Shown one piece after another: positions 1-8,685 of a stretch of 64,000 bases of DNA. The stretch covers positions 784,001-848,000 of the forward strand of contig NZ_CP058235.1 in the NCBI RefSeq assembly GCF_013388295.1, written 5' to 3'. Source of the DNA: Bartonella alsatica (GTDB lineage: Bacteria > Pseudomonadota > Alphaproteobacteria > Rhizobiales > Rhizobiaceae). The notes beneath the pieces are model-generated. The model made no database searches. It was given only the letters and a program-made list of their open reading frames with translations, and was not told where the DNA came from. Numbering within the stretch: the stretch's first letter is position 1; each line of letters begins with the position of its first letter. Made by a program: the position numbers and the translations under genes.

Positions 1-849
1 TCCTTGGTTATTGATTCTAGCTATAACCGGCAGTTTTATCAATTAGCGGGTTATCGAATCTTAGGACAGCATGCTGTGCGCATTGATATTTTAGAACGTC
101 TTGCAAACCTGATCCGCTCTGCACTTCATTGGAAGGAAGGGAATGAACCTAAACCTGATGGAGCTTATGATGGCAAAAGCTTTTTTATCACATCAACAAT
201 GATGTCGATTCTTGGGGCCAATGGAACGGATATGGAAAAAATTCTAAAAGAACTTGGTTATCAATCGCATACCATAAGCAGTGCTGTTTTTGAACAACAT
301 CTCCTGGCAGATAAAGCCTCGACTCATACCTATACAACAGCACAAAATGTTCCTGCAGCAGAATGCGTTGGCGATCAATGGAAAACAATACATACCTCAG
401 AAACAACTCGAGGAGAAGAAAGCGCTTTATTCTCTTGTATTGAAACACAACCCGATACTATAGATCATTTACCTGCAGCAGAACCTGTTGGCGATTTTGC
501 TAAACAAAAATCCATTGAAACAGAAAATAAAGTCGTTTTACTATGGCGCTATAATCATCAATTTCACCACCACACACAAAAAAAGCGTGATAAATCTGGA
601 TACAAGAGACAAAATAAACTGAAAGAAGCTTTTAAAAAAGAAGCCAGCATAAATGAAAATAGTTCCCAAGAAACCACATCACACACAAAACATTTTTATA
701 AGTTTAACAAACCCCATAGAAAACGTGCGAATAATAAATTACTTCAAAAAGAAAAACATCCTAATCCTGATTCACCCTTTGCAAAATTAGCTGCGCTACG
801 CGACCAACTCACAAATGATAAAAATACATTTTCCTCCAAAGATCATTAA
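1..849 (+). CDS. C-terminal part of a helicase-family protein (5' end outside the window)
   Basis: The frame is open from base 1, so this is the 3' end of a longer gene. The first ~95 residues (ILGQHAVRIDILERLANLIR, then a GxFDGKSF-like stretch and MMSILGANGTD) resemble the C-terminal region of the large SUF3/Mgps12-type ATP-dependent helicases that precede ferredoxin and CarD genes in Rhizobiales. The helicase motifs themselves lie outside the window. After residue ~95 the sequence turns polar and low in complexity, rich in Lys, His, Asn and Thr, with a repeated PAAE-VGD motif. It closes with PDSPFAKLAALRDQL, a tail I associate with this family. Family assignment is from memory of conserved tails and synteny. 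It might act on RNA or DNA. Confidence 0.65.
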   Translation, partial: SLVIDSSYNRQFYQLAGYRILGQHAVRIDILERLANLIRSALHWKEGNEPKPDGAYDGKSFFITSTMMSILGANGTDMEKILKELGYQSHTISSAVFEQHLLADKASTHTYTTAQNVPAAECVGDQWKTIHTSETTRGEESALFSCIETQPDTIDHLPAAEPVGDFAKQKSIETENKVVLLWRYNHQFHHHTQKKRDKSGYKRQNKLKEAFKKEASINENSSQETTSHTKHFYKFNKPHRKRANNKLLQKEKHPNPDSPFAKLAALRDQLTNDKNTFSSKDH

Positions 850-870
850 AATAACAAATGGAGTTTGATC

Positions 871-1209
871 TTGGCTTATGTAGTAACCGACAACTGCATT
901 CATTGCAAATATACTGATTGCGTTGAAGTTTGCCCTGTTGATTGTTTTTATGAAGGTGAAAATATGCTTGTCATTCACCCAGACGAGTGTATTGATTGTG
1001 GTGTATGCGAGCCAGAATGTCCAGCGGAAGCTATTAAACCTGATACAGAACCGGGGCTAGAAAAGTGGTTAGAGCTTAACCTTCATTATGCTAACAAATG
1101 GCCTAATTTAAACACACGCAAAGACCCTCTTCCACAGGCAAAAGAAATGGATGGTGTCCCAAATAAATTAGAAAAGTATTTTTCAGAAAATCCAGGAAGC
1201 GGTGAATAA
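871..1209 (+). CDS. fdxA: Ferredoxin FdxA, 7Fe type
   Basis: Small electron carrier of 112 residues in the cytoplasm. The N-terminal half carries the cysteine pattern of a seven-iron ferredoxin: [17 protein letters not shown], then [12 protein letters not shown], consistent with one 3Fe-4S and one 4Fe-4S cluster. The C-terminal ~50 residues (GLEKWLELN and onwards) form the extension usual in alphaproteobacterial FdxA. The start is a TTG at 871, giving MAYVVTDNC as in relatives, with GGAG at 860-863 at normal spacing. An upstream TTG at 865 would sit on the ribosome binding site. It follows the helicase end by 21 bases and probably shares its transcript. Its partner reductase cannot be seen here. 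Confidence 0.93.
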   Translation: MAYVVTDNCIHCKYTDCVEVCPVDCFYEGENMLVIHPDECIDCGVCEPECPAEAIKPDTEPGLEKWLELNLHYANKWPNLNTRKDPLPQAKEMDGVPNKLEKYFSENPGSGE

Positions 1210-1512
1210 ATCGATACAACACATATTATATGACTTAAAAAATAAGAGAATTCTCTTGCAAAAATAAAAATTCTTAAGCGAAATGATTGATTCTTTTGAA
1301 TTTTGATGTTAATGTTACTTTAACATAATCATCTTGCTAAGTATTGTTTTTTGTCTTTTTTATAAAGCAATATATTTTTTGTTGAATTTAAAAGTACTCA
1401 ACTTTTATGCTCATTCAATTAGTGTAATATACTTGGTTAAAGAATATTCAACTCACAGGTATATACCTGTTATCCGATACATTTGTTGGTCATAAAGGGA
1501 GTAAACTAAAAT
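1210..1512. other. Intergenic, 303 bp, upstream of the CarD gene
   Basis: AT-rich stretch between fdxA and the CarD-type gene with no credible reading frame. It must contain the promoter of the regulator gene, but I cannot assign -35/-10 elements with confidence. A GGGAG ribosome binding site lies at about 1498-1502, just before the ATG at 1513. Confidence 0.5.
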
Positions 1513-2097
1513 ATGGCATCCCAACACGGAACGTCCTCCAATGCTAAAGGATTTACAACCTCTGAATATATTGTCTATCCTACCCATGGAGTAGGACAAA
1601 TTATAGCGATTGAAGATCAAGAAGTTGCAGGACATAAATTAAAACTTTTTGTCATTCATTTTGCAAAAGATAAAATGGATGTTAAAGTGCCAATTGCAAA
1701 AGCTCTTTCTGTTGGAATGCGCAAATTATCTGCTGTTGATTCTGTTGAACGCGCATTAAAAATTCTACACGGAAAAGCACGGGTCAAACGCACCATGTGG
1801 TCACGTCGCGCTCAAGAGTATGATGCTAAAATCAATTCGGGTGATCTTATTTCTATTGCTGAAGTGGTTCGTGATCTTTTTCGCTCAAACCTACAGCCTG
1901 AACAATCTTATTCTGAACGTCAACTTTATACTGCTGCACTTGAAAGAATGGCCCGTGAAATTGCTGTTATTAATAGTCTTTCTGAAACAGAAGCCATTAA
2001 TCTCATAGAGATGCACCTCTCAAATAAACTAAAGCGTGCATTTAAAGCTAAGAGAGATGAAACAAATACAAACGATGAAGCTGTGTACGCTGCGTAA
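1513..2097 (+). CDS. CarD/CdnL-family transcriptional regulator
   Basis: 194-residue RNA polymerase-binding regulator. The N-terminal region (residues ~15-75) matches the CarD/TRCF RNAP-interaction domain: EYIVYPTHGVGQIIAIEDQE, followed by KLFVIHFAKDKMDVKVPIAK. The rest is an alpha-helical domain with a WSRRAQEY signature (residues ~95-105) and YSERQLYTAALERMAREIAV, both usual for CdnL proteins. Family knowledge: CdnL binds the polymerase beta subunit and stabilises open complexes, mainly at rRNA and housekeeping promoters. The gene stands alone with its own ribosome binding site and follows fdxA as in other Rhizobiales. Length is normal for alphaproteobacteria. Confidence 0.93.
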   Translation: MASQHGTSSNAKGFTTSEYIVYPTHGVGQIIAIEDQEVAGHKLKLFVIHFAKDKMDVKVPIAKALSVGMRKLSAVDSVERALKILHGKARVKRTMWSRRAQEYDAKINSGDLISIAEVVRDLFRSNLQPEQSYSERQLYTAALERMAREIAVINSLSETEAINLIEMHLSNKLKRAFKAKRDETNTNDEAVYAA

Positions 2098-2596
2098 TAC
2101 TAATTTGGAAATAAAATAAAATCAGCATATTACTGGTTTCAGTTTTGTTATCATCAAGCTTTTATAGACAGAGGAGCATTTAATCGAAAATCTTCTAAGT
2201 ATCCCATCCGGATAATATGCGAACACTAACATGCTATAAGTATTATTGCAGTATCACAGCGCATGACGAAATTGATATTTGAATCTTTCTTTAGATCTTT
2301 TTATTCAATGCATCCTAAGCATGTTAATCAAGGAATATGATTCGGTACAAAGTTTATTTCATCAATAGCGATAGAGAGCTATTTTACCGTTCTCTCTCAC
2401 AACACATACTTACAAAAATGCATATAAGTTATTTATTAAGATAACAAGAAAGCTTTAATCCATCCCACAAGGAGAAGAATTTTTGATTTAAGATTCTCAA
2501 TGAAGAGAATTATTAAAAATCACACAGCCCCCCTGCATAGAGTTAGTTTGTGCATAAAATGAATGGTTCTTAGCATTTAGTAACAAAATAAAACTC
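2098..2596. other. Intergenic, about 500 bp, convergent between CarD gene and rpmF
   Basis: No convincing coding frame, tRNA or strong terminator seen. AT-rich with scattered stops in all frames. Confidence 0.4.
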
Positions 2597-2776
2597 TTAA
2601 TCTTTTGGTACTAAAACTGAACGCCCACGATACATTCCTGTTTTCAAATCAATATGATGAGGGCGACGTAGCTCACCAGAATTTTTATCTTCGATATAAG
2701 TTGGCGCCTTAAGGGCATCAGCCGAACGGCGCATACCCCGTTTCGATGGAGAGGTTTTTCGTTTAGGTACAGCCAT
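2597..2776 (-). CDS. rpmF: 50S ribosomal protein L32
   Basis: 59-residue ribosomal protein beginning [20 protein letters not shown], the standard L32 N-terminus, and ending [10 protein letters not shown]. The chosen ATG at 2774-2776 has a GGAG about ten bases upstream. A longer frame to 2797 adds seven residues foreign to the family and is rejected. Alphaproteobacterial L32 lacks the zinc cysteines, as here. It assembles into the large ribosomal subunit near the peptidyl transferase centre. It is transcribed leftward, divergent from ispA. Confidence 0.97.
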   Translation of the reverse strand: MAVPKRKTSPSKRGMRRSADALKAPTYIEDKNSGELRRPHHIDLKTGMYRGRSVLVPKD

Positions 2777-3149
2777 AAAGAGATACTCCAAATCCATTAA
2801 AATAGAAAAAGCAATGCCAAAAATGACAATGCTTTACTAAAAAACACCATAAAATTTTAAAAAGTTATACACTGATAAAAAAGAAGAGGCAATGTCAAAA
2901 TGAACTTACTCTTATCAAAAACACTATAAAACTTGATATTTTGGTATACAAATGCAAAAATTTTTATGAAACTTTCATTTGATTTTTCGTTTGGCTTTAC
3001 TAGGAGCTCTTGCATACAATGAGAATAAACATCAAAAGAAAAATTAATTTTTTATAAAAACCCAAGCAAATTGACGCAAATAAGAAAAAGAAATAGCCTT
3101 TCTCTTGTAAGTTTTAAGATTTTATTTTGCAAAAATAAAGGAAGCAAGA
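2777..3149. other. Divergent promoter region, rpmF / ispA
   Basis: 373 bp between two outward-facing genes, so promoters for both must lie here. It is very AT-rich. I see no operator-like palindrome that I would defend. Confidence 0.4.
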
Positions 3150-4052
3150 ATGCATGAATTTACCACTCTTCTTGCAACGCATGGCCACAATGTTGAAAAA
3201 CGACTTGCCACACTGTTCAGTGATCAAGTCCAAAATGGTGAAATTGCTCGCCCCGAAATTTTACTCAAAGCCATGCGTTACGGTGTTCTTAATGGTGGAA
3301 AACGGCTACGTCCTTTTCTCGTTATTCAAAGTGGTGCACTTTTTGACATCCCTGCTGAACATACTCTTGATGTGGCCTGTGCCTTAGAATGCGTCCATTG
3401 TTATTCGCTTATTCATGATGATCTACCTGCTATGGACAACGACACACTACGACGTGGACAACCCACCGTCCACATAGCATTTGATGAAGCCACAGCGATT
3501 CTAGCAGGCAATGCCCTTTTGACTTTTGCTTTTGAAATCATTGCCCATAAAGCTAGTGAACTCTCCTTTGAAACCAGAATCAAGCTGATCACGGCTCTTG
3601 CACAATCCGCAGGACTTGGTGGCATGATAGGCGGACAAATGCTGGACCTTGAAGCGGAAAAAAAACCGCAAGAGAGCACCAACATTATCACTCTACAACG
3701 CATGAAAACAGCCGCTCTGATAAGCTTTGCTTGCCAAGCAGGAGCAATCATCGGTAATGCTTCCAAAGAATTGACCGAAAAACTTGCTGCTTTTGGAACA
3801 TATTTTGGTTTAGCTTTTCAATTAACAGATGATCTTCTTGATGTCACCGCTAGCACTAAAGTTTTGGGCAAAACCGCTGGAAAAGATGAAACAATGCACA
3901 AAGCCACTTTTATTCGTCTTTATGGTATTGAAGAAACACGAAAAAAGCGAGACGAACTCATTGCTAAAGCAGAAGCACTTTTAACACCTTTTGGCATAAA
4001 AGCAAAACCGCTTCAACAAGCCGCTCGTTTTAGTGCAACACGTAAAAATTAA
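3150..4052 (+). CDS. ispA: Farnesyl diphosphate synthase (geranyltranstransferase)
   Basis: 300-residue E-isoprenyl diphosphate synthase that condenses isopentenyl diphosphate with allylic diphosphates to make farnesyl diphosphate, the precursor of undecaprenyl carrier and the ubiquinone tail. Visible motifs: GGKRLRPFL, the first aspartate-rich motif DDLPAMD preceded by HCYSLIH, GGQMLDLE, and the second aspartate-rich motif LTDDLLD. Length is normal. It starts with ATG after an AAGGAAG ribosome binding site. Its 3' third is duplicated in decayed form directly downstream (4150-4546). ispG, another isoprenoid gene, lies in the window at 8686. Confidence 0.95.
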   Translation: MHEFTTLLATHGHNVEKRLATLFSDQVQNGEIARPEILLKAMRYGVLNGGKRLRPFLVIQSGALFDIPAEHTLDVACALECVHCYSLIHDDLPAMDNDTLRRGQPTVHIAFDEATAILAGNALLTFAFEIIAHKASELSFETRIKLITALAQSAGLGGMIGGQMLDLEAEKKPQESTNIITLQRMKTAALISFACQAGAIIGNASKELTEKLAAFGTYFGLAFQLTDDLLDVTASTKVLGKTAGKDETMHKATFIRLYGIEETRKKRDELIAKAEALLTPFGIKAKPLQQAARFSATRKN

Positions 4053-4149
4053 AAACCCACCACAGCATAATATAAAGAGAAATGTACACAAAAAACTTTT
4101 TCTATTTCAACCTTTATTGCACTCTGTTGCAGCTTCTATTGCATACAAA

Positions 4150-4546
4150 GCGAAAGAACTGCAAGAGCTCTCCCGTATCACGACTTCTCTAACACATGAA
4201 AACATGTCGCTCTTATAAGCTTTTCTTGCCAAGCAAGAGCGATCATCGGCAATGCTTCCAAAGAATTGACCGAAAATTTGCTGCTTTTAGAACATATTTT
4301 GGTTTAGCTTTTCAATTAACAGATGATCTTCTTGATATCACCGCTAGCACTAAAGTTTTAGGCAAAACCGCTGGTGAAGATGAAACCGCACAAAAAGCAA
4401 CCTTTGTTCGTCTTTATGGCATTGAAGAAACACGAAAAAAGCGAAACGAACTCATTGCTAAAGCAGAAGCACTTTTATACCCTTTTGGCGTTAAAGCAAA
4501 ACCACTTCAACAAGCTGCTCGCTTTAATGCAACACGAAAAAATTAA
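4150..4546 (+). pseudogene. Decayed tandem copy of the ispA 3' end
   Basis: From about 4150 the sequence aligns base for base with ispA 3655-4052 at an offset of ~495. Identity is high from 4216 (TAAGCTTT-CTTGCCAAGCA) to the stop. The copy keeps LTDDLLDITASTKVLGKTAG and the C-terminal AARFNATRKN. A one-base deletion relative to ispA (ACCGAAAAACTTG reads ACCGAAAATTTG) shifts the frame near 4275. There is no start codon or first aspartate-rich motif, so it cannot encode a working synthase. It is best read as a partial tandem duplication followed by drift. Confidence 0.85.
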
Positions 4547-4552
4547 TCTCAG

Positions 4553-4882
4553 TCTGCTCCATTGTGCACCACCATCTTTACTTAATAAAAACACAAGGCA
4601 AACACTATTATTCTATTTATCAACTCTCAATGTTGCCAACAACCCTTGGCGCTTAAAAGCATTCATGAGAGATATTTATTCCTTTCTTAAACGATTTTTA
4701 TACACCACCCTCCTTTGTGACGAGCAAAGATATGATTTGATTGATTCAATATACACCAATTTAAAATGAAAAAATCCCACAATAAGCCGAGACTCCTATT
4801 CAATAGGGATAGCAAATTATCCCTATAAATCAAAACGTTGTCCCACTCTTAAATCACATGAAACGTTCGCAATAATGATAAG
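4553..4882. other. Intergenic, about 330 bp, with a short perfect palindrome
   Basis: No coding sequence seen. It holds a perfect 9-bp inverted repeat, ATAGGGATA at 4803-4811 and TATCCCTAT at 4818-4826, with a 6-base loop. It lacks a T-run on either side, so a terminator is doubtful. It marks the border between the ispA copy and the leftward exporter gene. Confidence 0.4.
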
Positions 4883-6043
4883 TTAATATTCGCGCTGAGA
4901 CCTTTTTAGAGTTCCTTCTAAAAAAAACACTGCAAACAAGTAAATGGATATATATATACCAAAAACATATACTAATGACAAAAAACCAAACATACTTACC
5001 ATATACGCACTCATATAAAAAAATACCACTAGGCTAAGCCTTCCAACCGTTGACAAGAAAGATTCGTATGTAGCCCTAAGATTATCGCTAATACTATCGT
5101 GCAGGACAACTTCTACACGAAGATATGTATACTTAATGAGATAAAAAATCATACAGACTAAAATAACAGCAATTTCTTTTTGGGGTTCAAAGAAAACAAC
5201 TGTAAAAATCGTAGCAACTGAAAGAAACAGTAGTAGAATAAAATTCACTCCCTCACTTAGTTTTGTAAAGAGAAAACTAGCCAGTAGCTGGGAGAGCAAT
5301 ATAAGAGAAAATGTCACACCAAGATAAAAATAAGTTACATTGATATTATAATCTTTAAATATCCACTGCCAATACTGCGAAAATATATTGAAAAAAATAA
5401 GTGAAAAATAAAAACATAGAGATATGTAAGGAACTTTAACAAAAATAGAGAACATTTCTTTTGCGTCAGAAATGAAAGAATTCGCTTTTATTGTTTTTTT
5501 CTCTCCTTTTAGATCATCCAAAAAAAACAAACCAAAGACTGTTGTGATCATCATTAAAAACGCAGATATATACCATATATATTGGCTAGAATAATCGGCA
5601 AAATATGCGCCTATCAAACTAAATATAAACATGCCAATGTAATTATATTGAGAGCTGGAACCGAGCACTTTTTTAGTGGATGCAAGTTTTGTTTTTGCAT
5701 ATTGAACAAGTAGGGCATTATAGGCACCAGCAATAAATGTAAGCGATAATGCATTAAAAGTTTCTGCCAAAAGAAAACCGTAAAAGTTTGTAGAAACTCC
5801 CATGAGAAAGAGCCATGCGGTAGCAAAAGCCGCTGCCAAAATTATAGATATTTTATAACTTTTTCTATCGGCAAAATATCCAAGAGGAATATCTGTAACC
5901 ATCATAATAAAAGCTTGAAATGACTTAATGATACCTATGTCAATAAGAGTTAAGCCTTTTTCAAGCATATAAAATACAATAAAAGCGCCTGTTAAAATTC
6001 TTATACCGTTAAATAAAAATCCAAATGCTAATATACTATTCAT
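4883..6043 (-). CDS. MFS transporter, putative exporter of the RiPP cluster
   Basis: 386-residue integral membrane protein with about 11-12 hydrophobic segments and the MFS loop 2-3 motif in the form GYFADRKSYK at residues ~55-65. It lies 59 bases downstream of the ThiF-like gene on the same strand, so the two are probably co-transcribed. In microcin C clusters the gene after mccB is an MFS exporter (MccC), and this arrangement is the same. Codon use is strongly AT-biased with many ATA Ile codons, unlike the neighbouring housekeeping genes, which suggests horizontal transfer. The substrate is inferred only from context. It appears intact. Confidence 0.75.
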   Translation of the reverse strand: MNSILAFGFLFNGIRILTGAFIVFYMLEKGLTLIDIGIIKSFQAFIMMVTDIPLGYFADRKSYKISIILAAAFATAWLFLMGVSTNFYGFLLAETFNALSLTFIAGAYNALLVQYAKTKLASTKKVLGSSSQYNYIGMFIFSLIGAYFADYSSQYIWYISAFLMMITTVFGLFFLDDLKGEKKTIKANSFISDAKEMFSIFVKVPYISLCFYFSLIFFNIFSQYWQWIFKDYNINVTYFYLGVTFSLILLSQLLASFLFTKLSEGVNFILLLFLSVATIFTVVFFEPQKEIAVILVCMIFYLIKYTYLRVEVVLHDSISDNLRATYESFLSTVGRLSLVVFFYMSAYMVSMFGFLSLVYVFGIYISIYLFAVFFLEGTLKRSQREY

Positions 6044-6102
6044 TTATTCACCAATAGCGCCAATAAAGTAATGTACTAATTATTTTATATAAATATAAAA
6101 GC

Positions 6103-7212
6103 TTACATTTTATTACAAACATGGCAATAGCCGCTATATGGATCTCCAGTCCTACCAATTTGATACCCGGAAAAATTAATGAATAATGTTCTTTCTATAA
6201 TTTGACATTTGTCAAAATCCGTTAAATATTTCACTGCTTCAAGAGCAGCCAAAGAACCAGCAACCGCATTATATGGATCTATCAAAGTATTCATATAGTT
6301 TTGCTTAATATTTTTAACAAATTCAAACACATTAACACCCTTCATATGATTCTGATTCACACATGCATAACATCTGGTTTTACCTGGAATAATAAGTGGC
6401 CCAACAATAGCATTTACCGTAGCCGAACCGGCATATAATAGCGCACCCCTCATATTAAAAGCAGCTTCGTTCATCAAATGAAAAAAATCGGGCCTTGGAT
6501 TATCTGCCGCGGATATAACAAGATCAGCTCCTTCAAACAGACGGCATGCCTTCTCTATACTATCTATTTTTTCATCGTAGAACGCATATTGAGTTGAAGG
6601 GCTAATATAGGGCGCTTTATCTCTAACAACATCAACCTTTTTTTTCCCTAAGTCATTATAATTATAGAGTATTTGCCTAGACAAATTTGATTCTTCAACA
6701 ATATCAAAATCATAGCTTTTAATGTGTCCTACACCCATTGCAGATAATGTATAAAAAACATAGCTCCCGCATCCACCCAAACCAGCTATAGTTATCTTAG
6801 CATCTTTCAATTTGGAGTTAGCTAAAAGAGCATTGTCAAAATTACCTGATACAGGCTTAAATAAGTTAATTTGCCTATCAAATCTGTTATATTCGCTCTC
6901 ACTAAGCCCTGCTTTTCTTATAGAATCCTCCTTAGAGGAGGGAGGTTCTATTATTCTATTATCAAGCATATATTTTGTTAAATATAAAAAATCTTCGCTT
7001 TCTGCAGTATCTAGGTTACATTTTAATATTATATCACCTATGGTATTCTCTGCGTCAAAACACGCCAAAGCCTTTATAACATTCGGCGATGTACCACTCA
7101 TATCAAGGGCTACAACGTTATGTATATCTGCCCCTATCAAAACCTCATCACCTTCTTGCCTCGCTGATATGGTATTCGAGTAAACATACTTGTTTTCATA
7201 TAGCGAATTCAT
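6103..7212 (-). CDS. ThiF/E1-like adenylyltransferase with N-terminal RRE-like domain (MccB-like)
   Basis: 369 residues. Residues ~25-90 look like a PqqD-type RiPP recognition element: LDMSGTSPNVIKALACFD, then a helical stretch ending MLDNRIIEPP. The E1-like domain follows, with the nucleotide loop AGLGGCGSY (~143-151), SNLSRQ (175-180), KKK (190-192), and zinc ligands CYAC (281-284) and CHVC (363-366). MccB proteins have this architecture and adenylate the C-terminal Asn of a small peptide in microcin C biosynthesis. The ATG at 7212 follows GGGGGGAG at ideal spacing; a TTG at 7218 is less likely. The start overlaps the end of the AAA+ frame, implying translational coupling. The gene looks intact. 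Alternative: a ThiF protein of another RiPP class. Confidence 0.8.
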   Translation of the reverse strand: MNSLYENKYVYSNTISARQEGDEVLIGADIHNVVALDMSGTSPNVIKALACFDAENTIGDIILKCNLDTAESEDFLYLTKYMLDNRIIEPPSSKEDSIRKAGLSESEYNRFDRQINLFKPVSGNFDNALLANSKLKDAKITIAGLGGCGSYVFYTLSAMGVGHIKSYDFDIVEESNLSRQILYNYNDLGKKKVDVVRDKAPYISPSTQYAFYDEKIDSIEKACRLFEGADLVISAADNPRPDFFHLMNEAAFNMRGALLYAGSATVNAIVGPLIIPGKTRCYACVNQNHMKGVNVFEFVKNIKQNYMNTLIDPYNAVAGSLAALEAVKYLTDFDKCQIIERTLFINFSGYQIGRTGDPYSGYCHVCNKM

Positions 7213-7963
7213 TTTCAAATCTCCCCCCAGCTAGCTGAAGATCGACATGACTCAACAAATCATGCAAATCTCTTGTGTTATCAAAATTAAAATTATCAAA
7301 ACAAAAAAAATTATCAAAACAAAATTCACGCCCGTGATACTCTTCAAGATATTTTATATGGAGCCTTATAGCATTCATTTTTTCATCTATTGATAACTGG
7401 TCCAAGCTTATATGATGAAATCTACGAAAAAACGCTGCATCTCCTTGAATATGTGCTAATTCAACAGAAGTTGGTGGCTATAATGAGCTTTAAATTCTGT
7501 TCCAGCATAAAAGGCTTGAATAAATCCATAGCACCAATACCCCCATCACTTCTGGTATGAGCAATTGAATGCCCCTCATCAATAAACAGGGCGACATTTT
7601 CATATGGAGAAACAGTTTCTATTAAAACTCCGATTTTTCGTTCAAACTCCCCCCGTAACCGCGTATCAGAGATCACACTTCCTAAATTAACTTCTAATAT
7701 GACATATCCATTTAACATAGACTTAGACTGATTAAGCCTACAAGCAAGCTCACGCACAAAAGAAGTCTTCCCACATCCAAGCAGAACCAGAAATGACAAT
7801 ACTTTTCTTATAAGCACAAAATAAAGAAACCATCGCCAATTTTTATTGCATCTTCACGACCGATATACGGAGCTTTTCTTCCTAAACCAAGAACACTCAA
7901 ATTGACTCCGCACTTCCTCATGTCGCTAATTAACAGCAACGTATCTTCATTTTGTAAATACAT
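7196..7963 (-). pseudogene. ClpB-like AAA+ ATPase, frameshifted
   Basis: Pieces of one AAA+ protein lie in successive frames. Frame one starts at ATG 7963 behind GGGGGAGGGG and reads MYLQNEDTLLLIS... LGRKAPYIGREDAIK, like the entry of a Clp D1 module. Around 7815-7770 the frame breaks twice before the Walker A, which reads SGSAGCGKTSF only if a base is removed. Then come LRGEFERK and the Walker B VALFIDEGHS. At 7461 LIIATNFC stops, but dropping one base gives ATTSVELAHIQGDAAFFRRF, the usual sensor-1 and arginine-finger region. That frame runs on through DQLSIDEKMNAIRLHIKYLE to 7196. It contains a small FCFDNF repeat. Three indels make it a pseudogene unless they are sequencing errors. Confidence 0.8.
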
Positions 7964-8022
7964 ATCCCCTCCCCCAAATTATAAATAAAAAGGGGCCATA
8001 CAATCCCTTCCAATATTTTGAA

Positions 8023-8130
8023 TTATGATGCCATAAAATCGCAAATCAAAGATTTCATTTTAGCAGATGTAGAGGAATAAGACTTGATCTTCATCCCTAA
8101 TACCACTTTACTATTTGATTCTCCTTTCAT
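8023..8130 (-). CDS. 35-residue peptide, candidate RiPP precursor
   Basis: A short frame, MKGESNSKVVLGMKIKSYSS and ending SLICDFMAS, stands 59 bases upstream of the AAA+ pseudogene on the same strand. It has an excellent ribosome binding site, GAGGAG seven bases before the ATG. Being first in a run of peptide, ATPase, adenylyltransferase and exporter is the usual place for a precursor. Against it: known MccA peptides end in Asn, whereas this ends in Ser, and I found no short frame ending in Asn upstream of the adenylyltransferase. It could therefore be a precursor of a different class, or a degraded one. It carries a single cysteine. Function is inferred only from position. Confidence 0.45.
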   Translation of the reverse strand: MKGESNSKVVLGMKIKSYSSTSAKMKSLICDFMAS

Positions 8131-8685
8131 TTTAAGCTCCTCGTTTTAAATACTATTTGAAAGTAACACCTCTCCCAGATGTAACCTAGTATTCGTATCA
8201 AAATATATCAATGAATGTTTTTGGTCATTTACGCAATTACAAAATTTCTCAAGCCAATGCTTTTTTATAGCATCTCAAATCTGCGATATTTGTCTAAAGC
8301 GGTTTTTTGTTTTTCAAAGATAAGGACCTTCAACCATCTGTGCAGTTTGTGATTTTATAATTTTTTGTACTTATAGATTTACATAGAAGACTATTATAGC
8401 AATACAAAGCGTTTTTGAGATAGTTGAGGCTTTTGAAAAAACAAATATAGAGCCCCATGATCCACAAACTATAAAACTTTAATCACAAAAATTAAGTAAT
8501 GCGGTTTTGAAAACAACGAAATTTGCTCCACTAATTAGGAAAATTCTAATGGCATTATCCAGCTTTACAATAAAAGCCGTAAAAGTACTGAGGATAATAT
8601 TACATTTAGTTTGCAGATAAATCTATTTGGAAACAGTGTTATCAAGGAGAAATGTATTGAAGACAGTGAGCTCCAAGAATCTTTT
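8131..8685. other. Intergenic, about 550 bp, promoter side of the RiPP island
   Basis: AT-rich. It must hold the promoter for the leftward peptide operon. A 62-codon open stretch on the plus strand (8539-8724) has no start codon and runs into ispG antisense. No RNA gene recognised. Confidence 0.4.

Noticed and set aside
4374..4769. 131-codon frame over the ispA copy
   Set aside because: Out-of-frame shadow of the duplicated ispA end.
4803..4826. Perfect 9-bp palindrome as a terminator
   Set aside because: No T-run on either strand and AT-rich stem; kept only as a note in the intergenic entry.
7196..7405. 69-codon frame overlapping the adenylyltransferase start, considered as a RiPP precursor
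   Set aside because: Reading one base back, it continues the AAA+ ATPase (FFRRF then DQLSIDEKMNAIRLHIKYLE), so it is a pseudogene segment.
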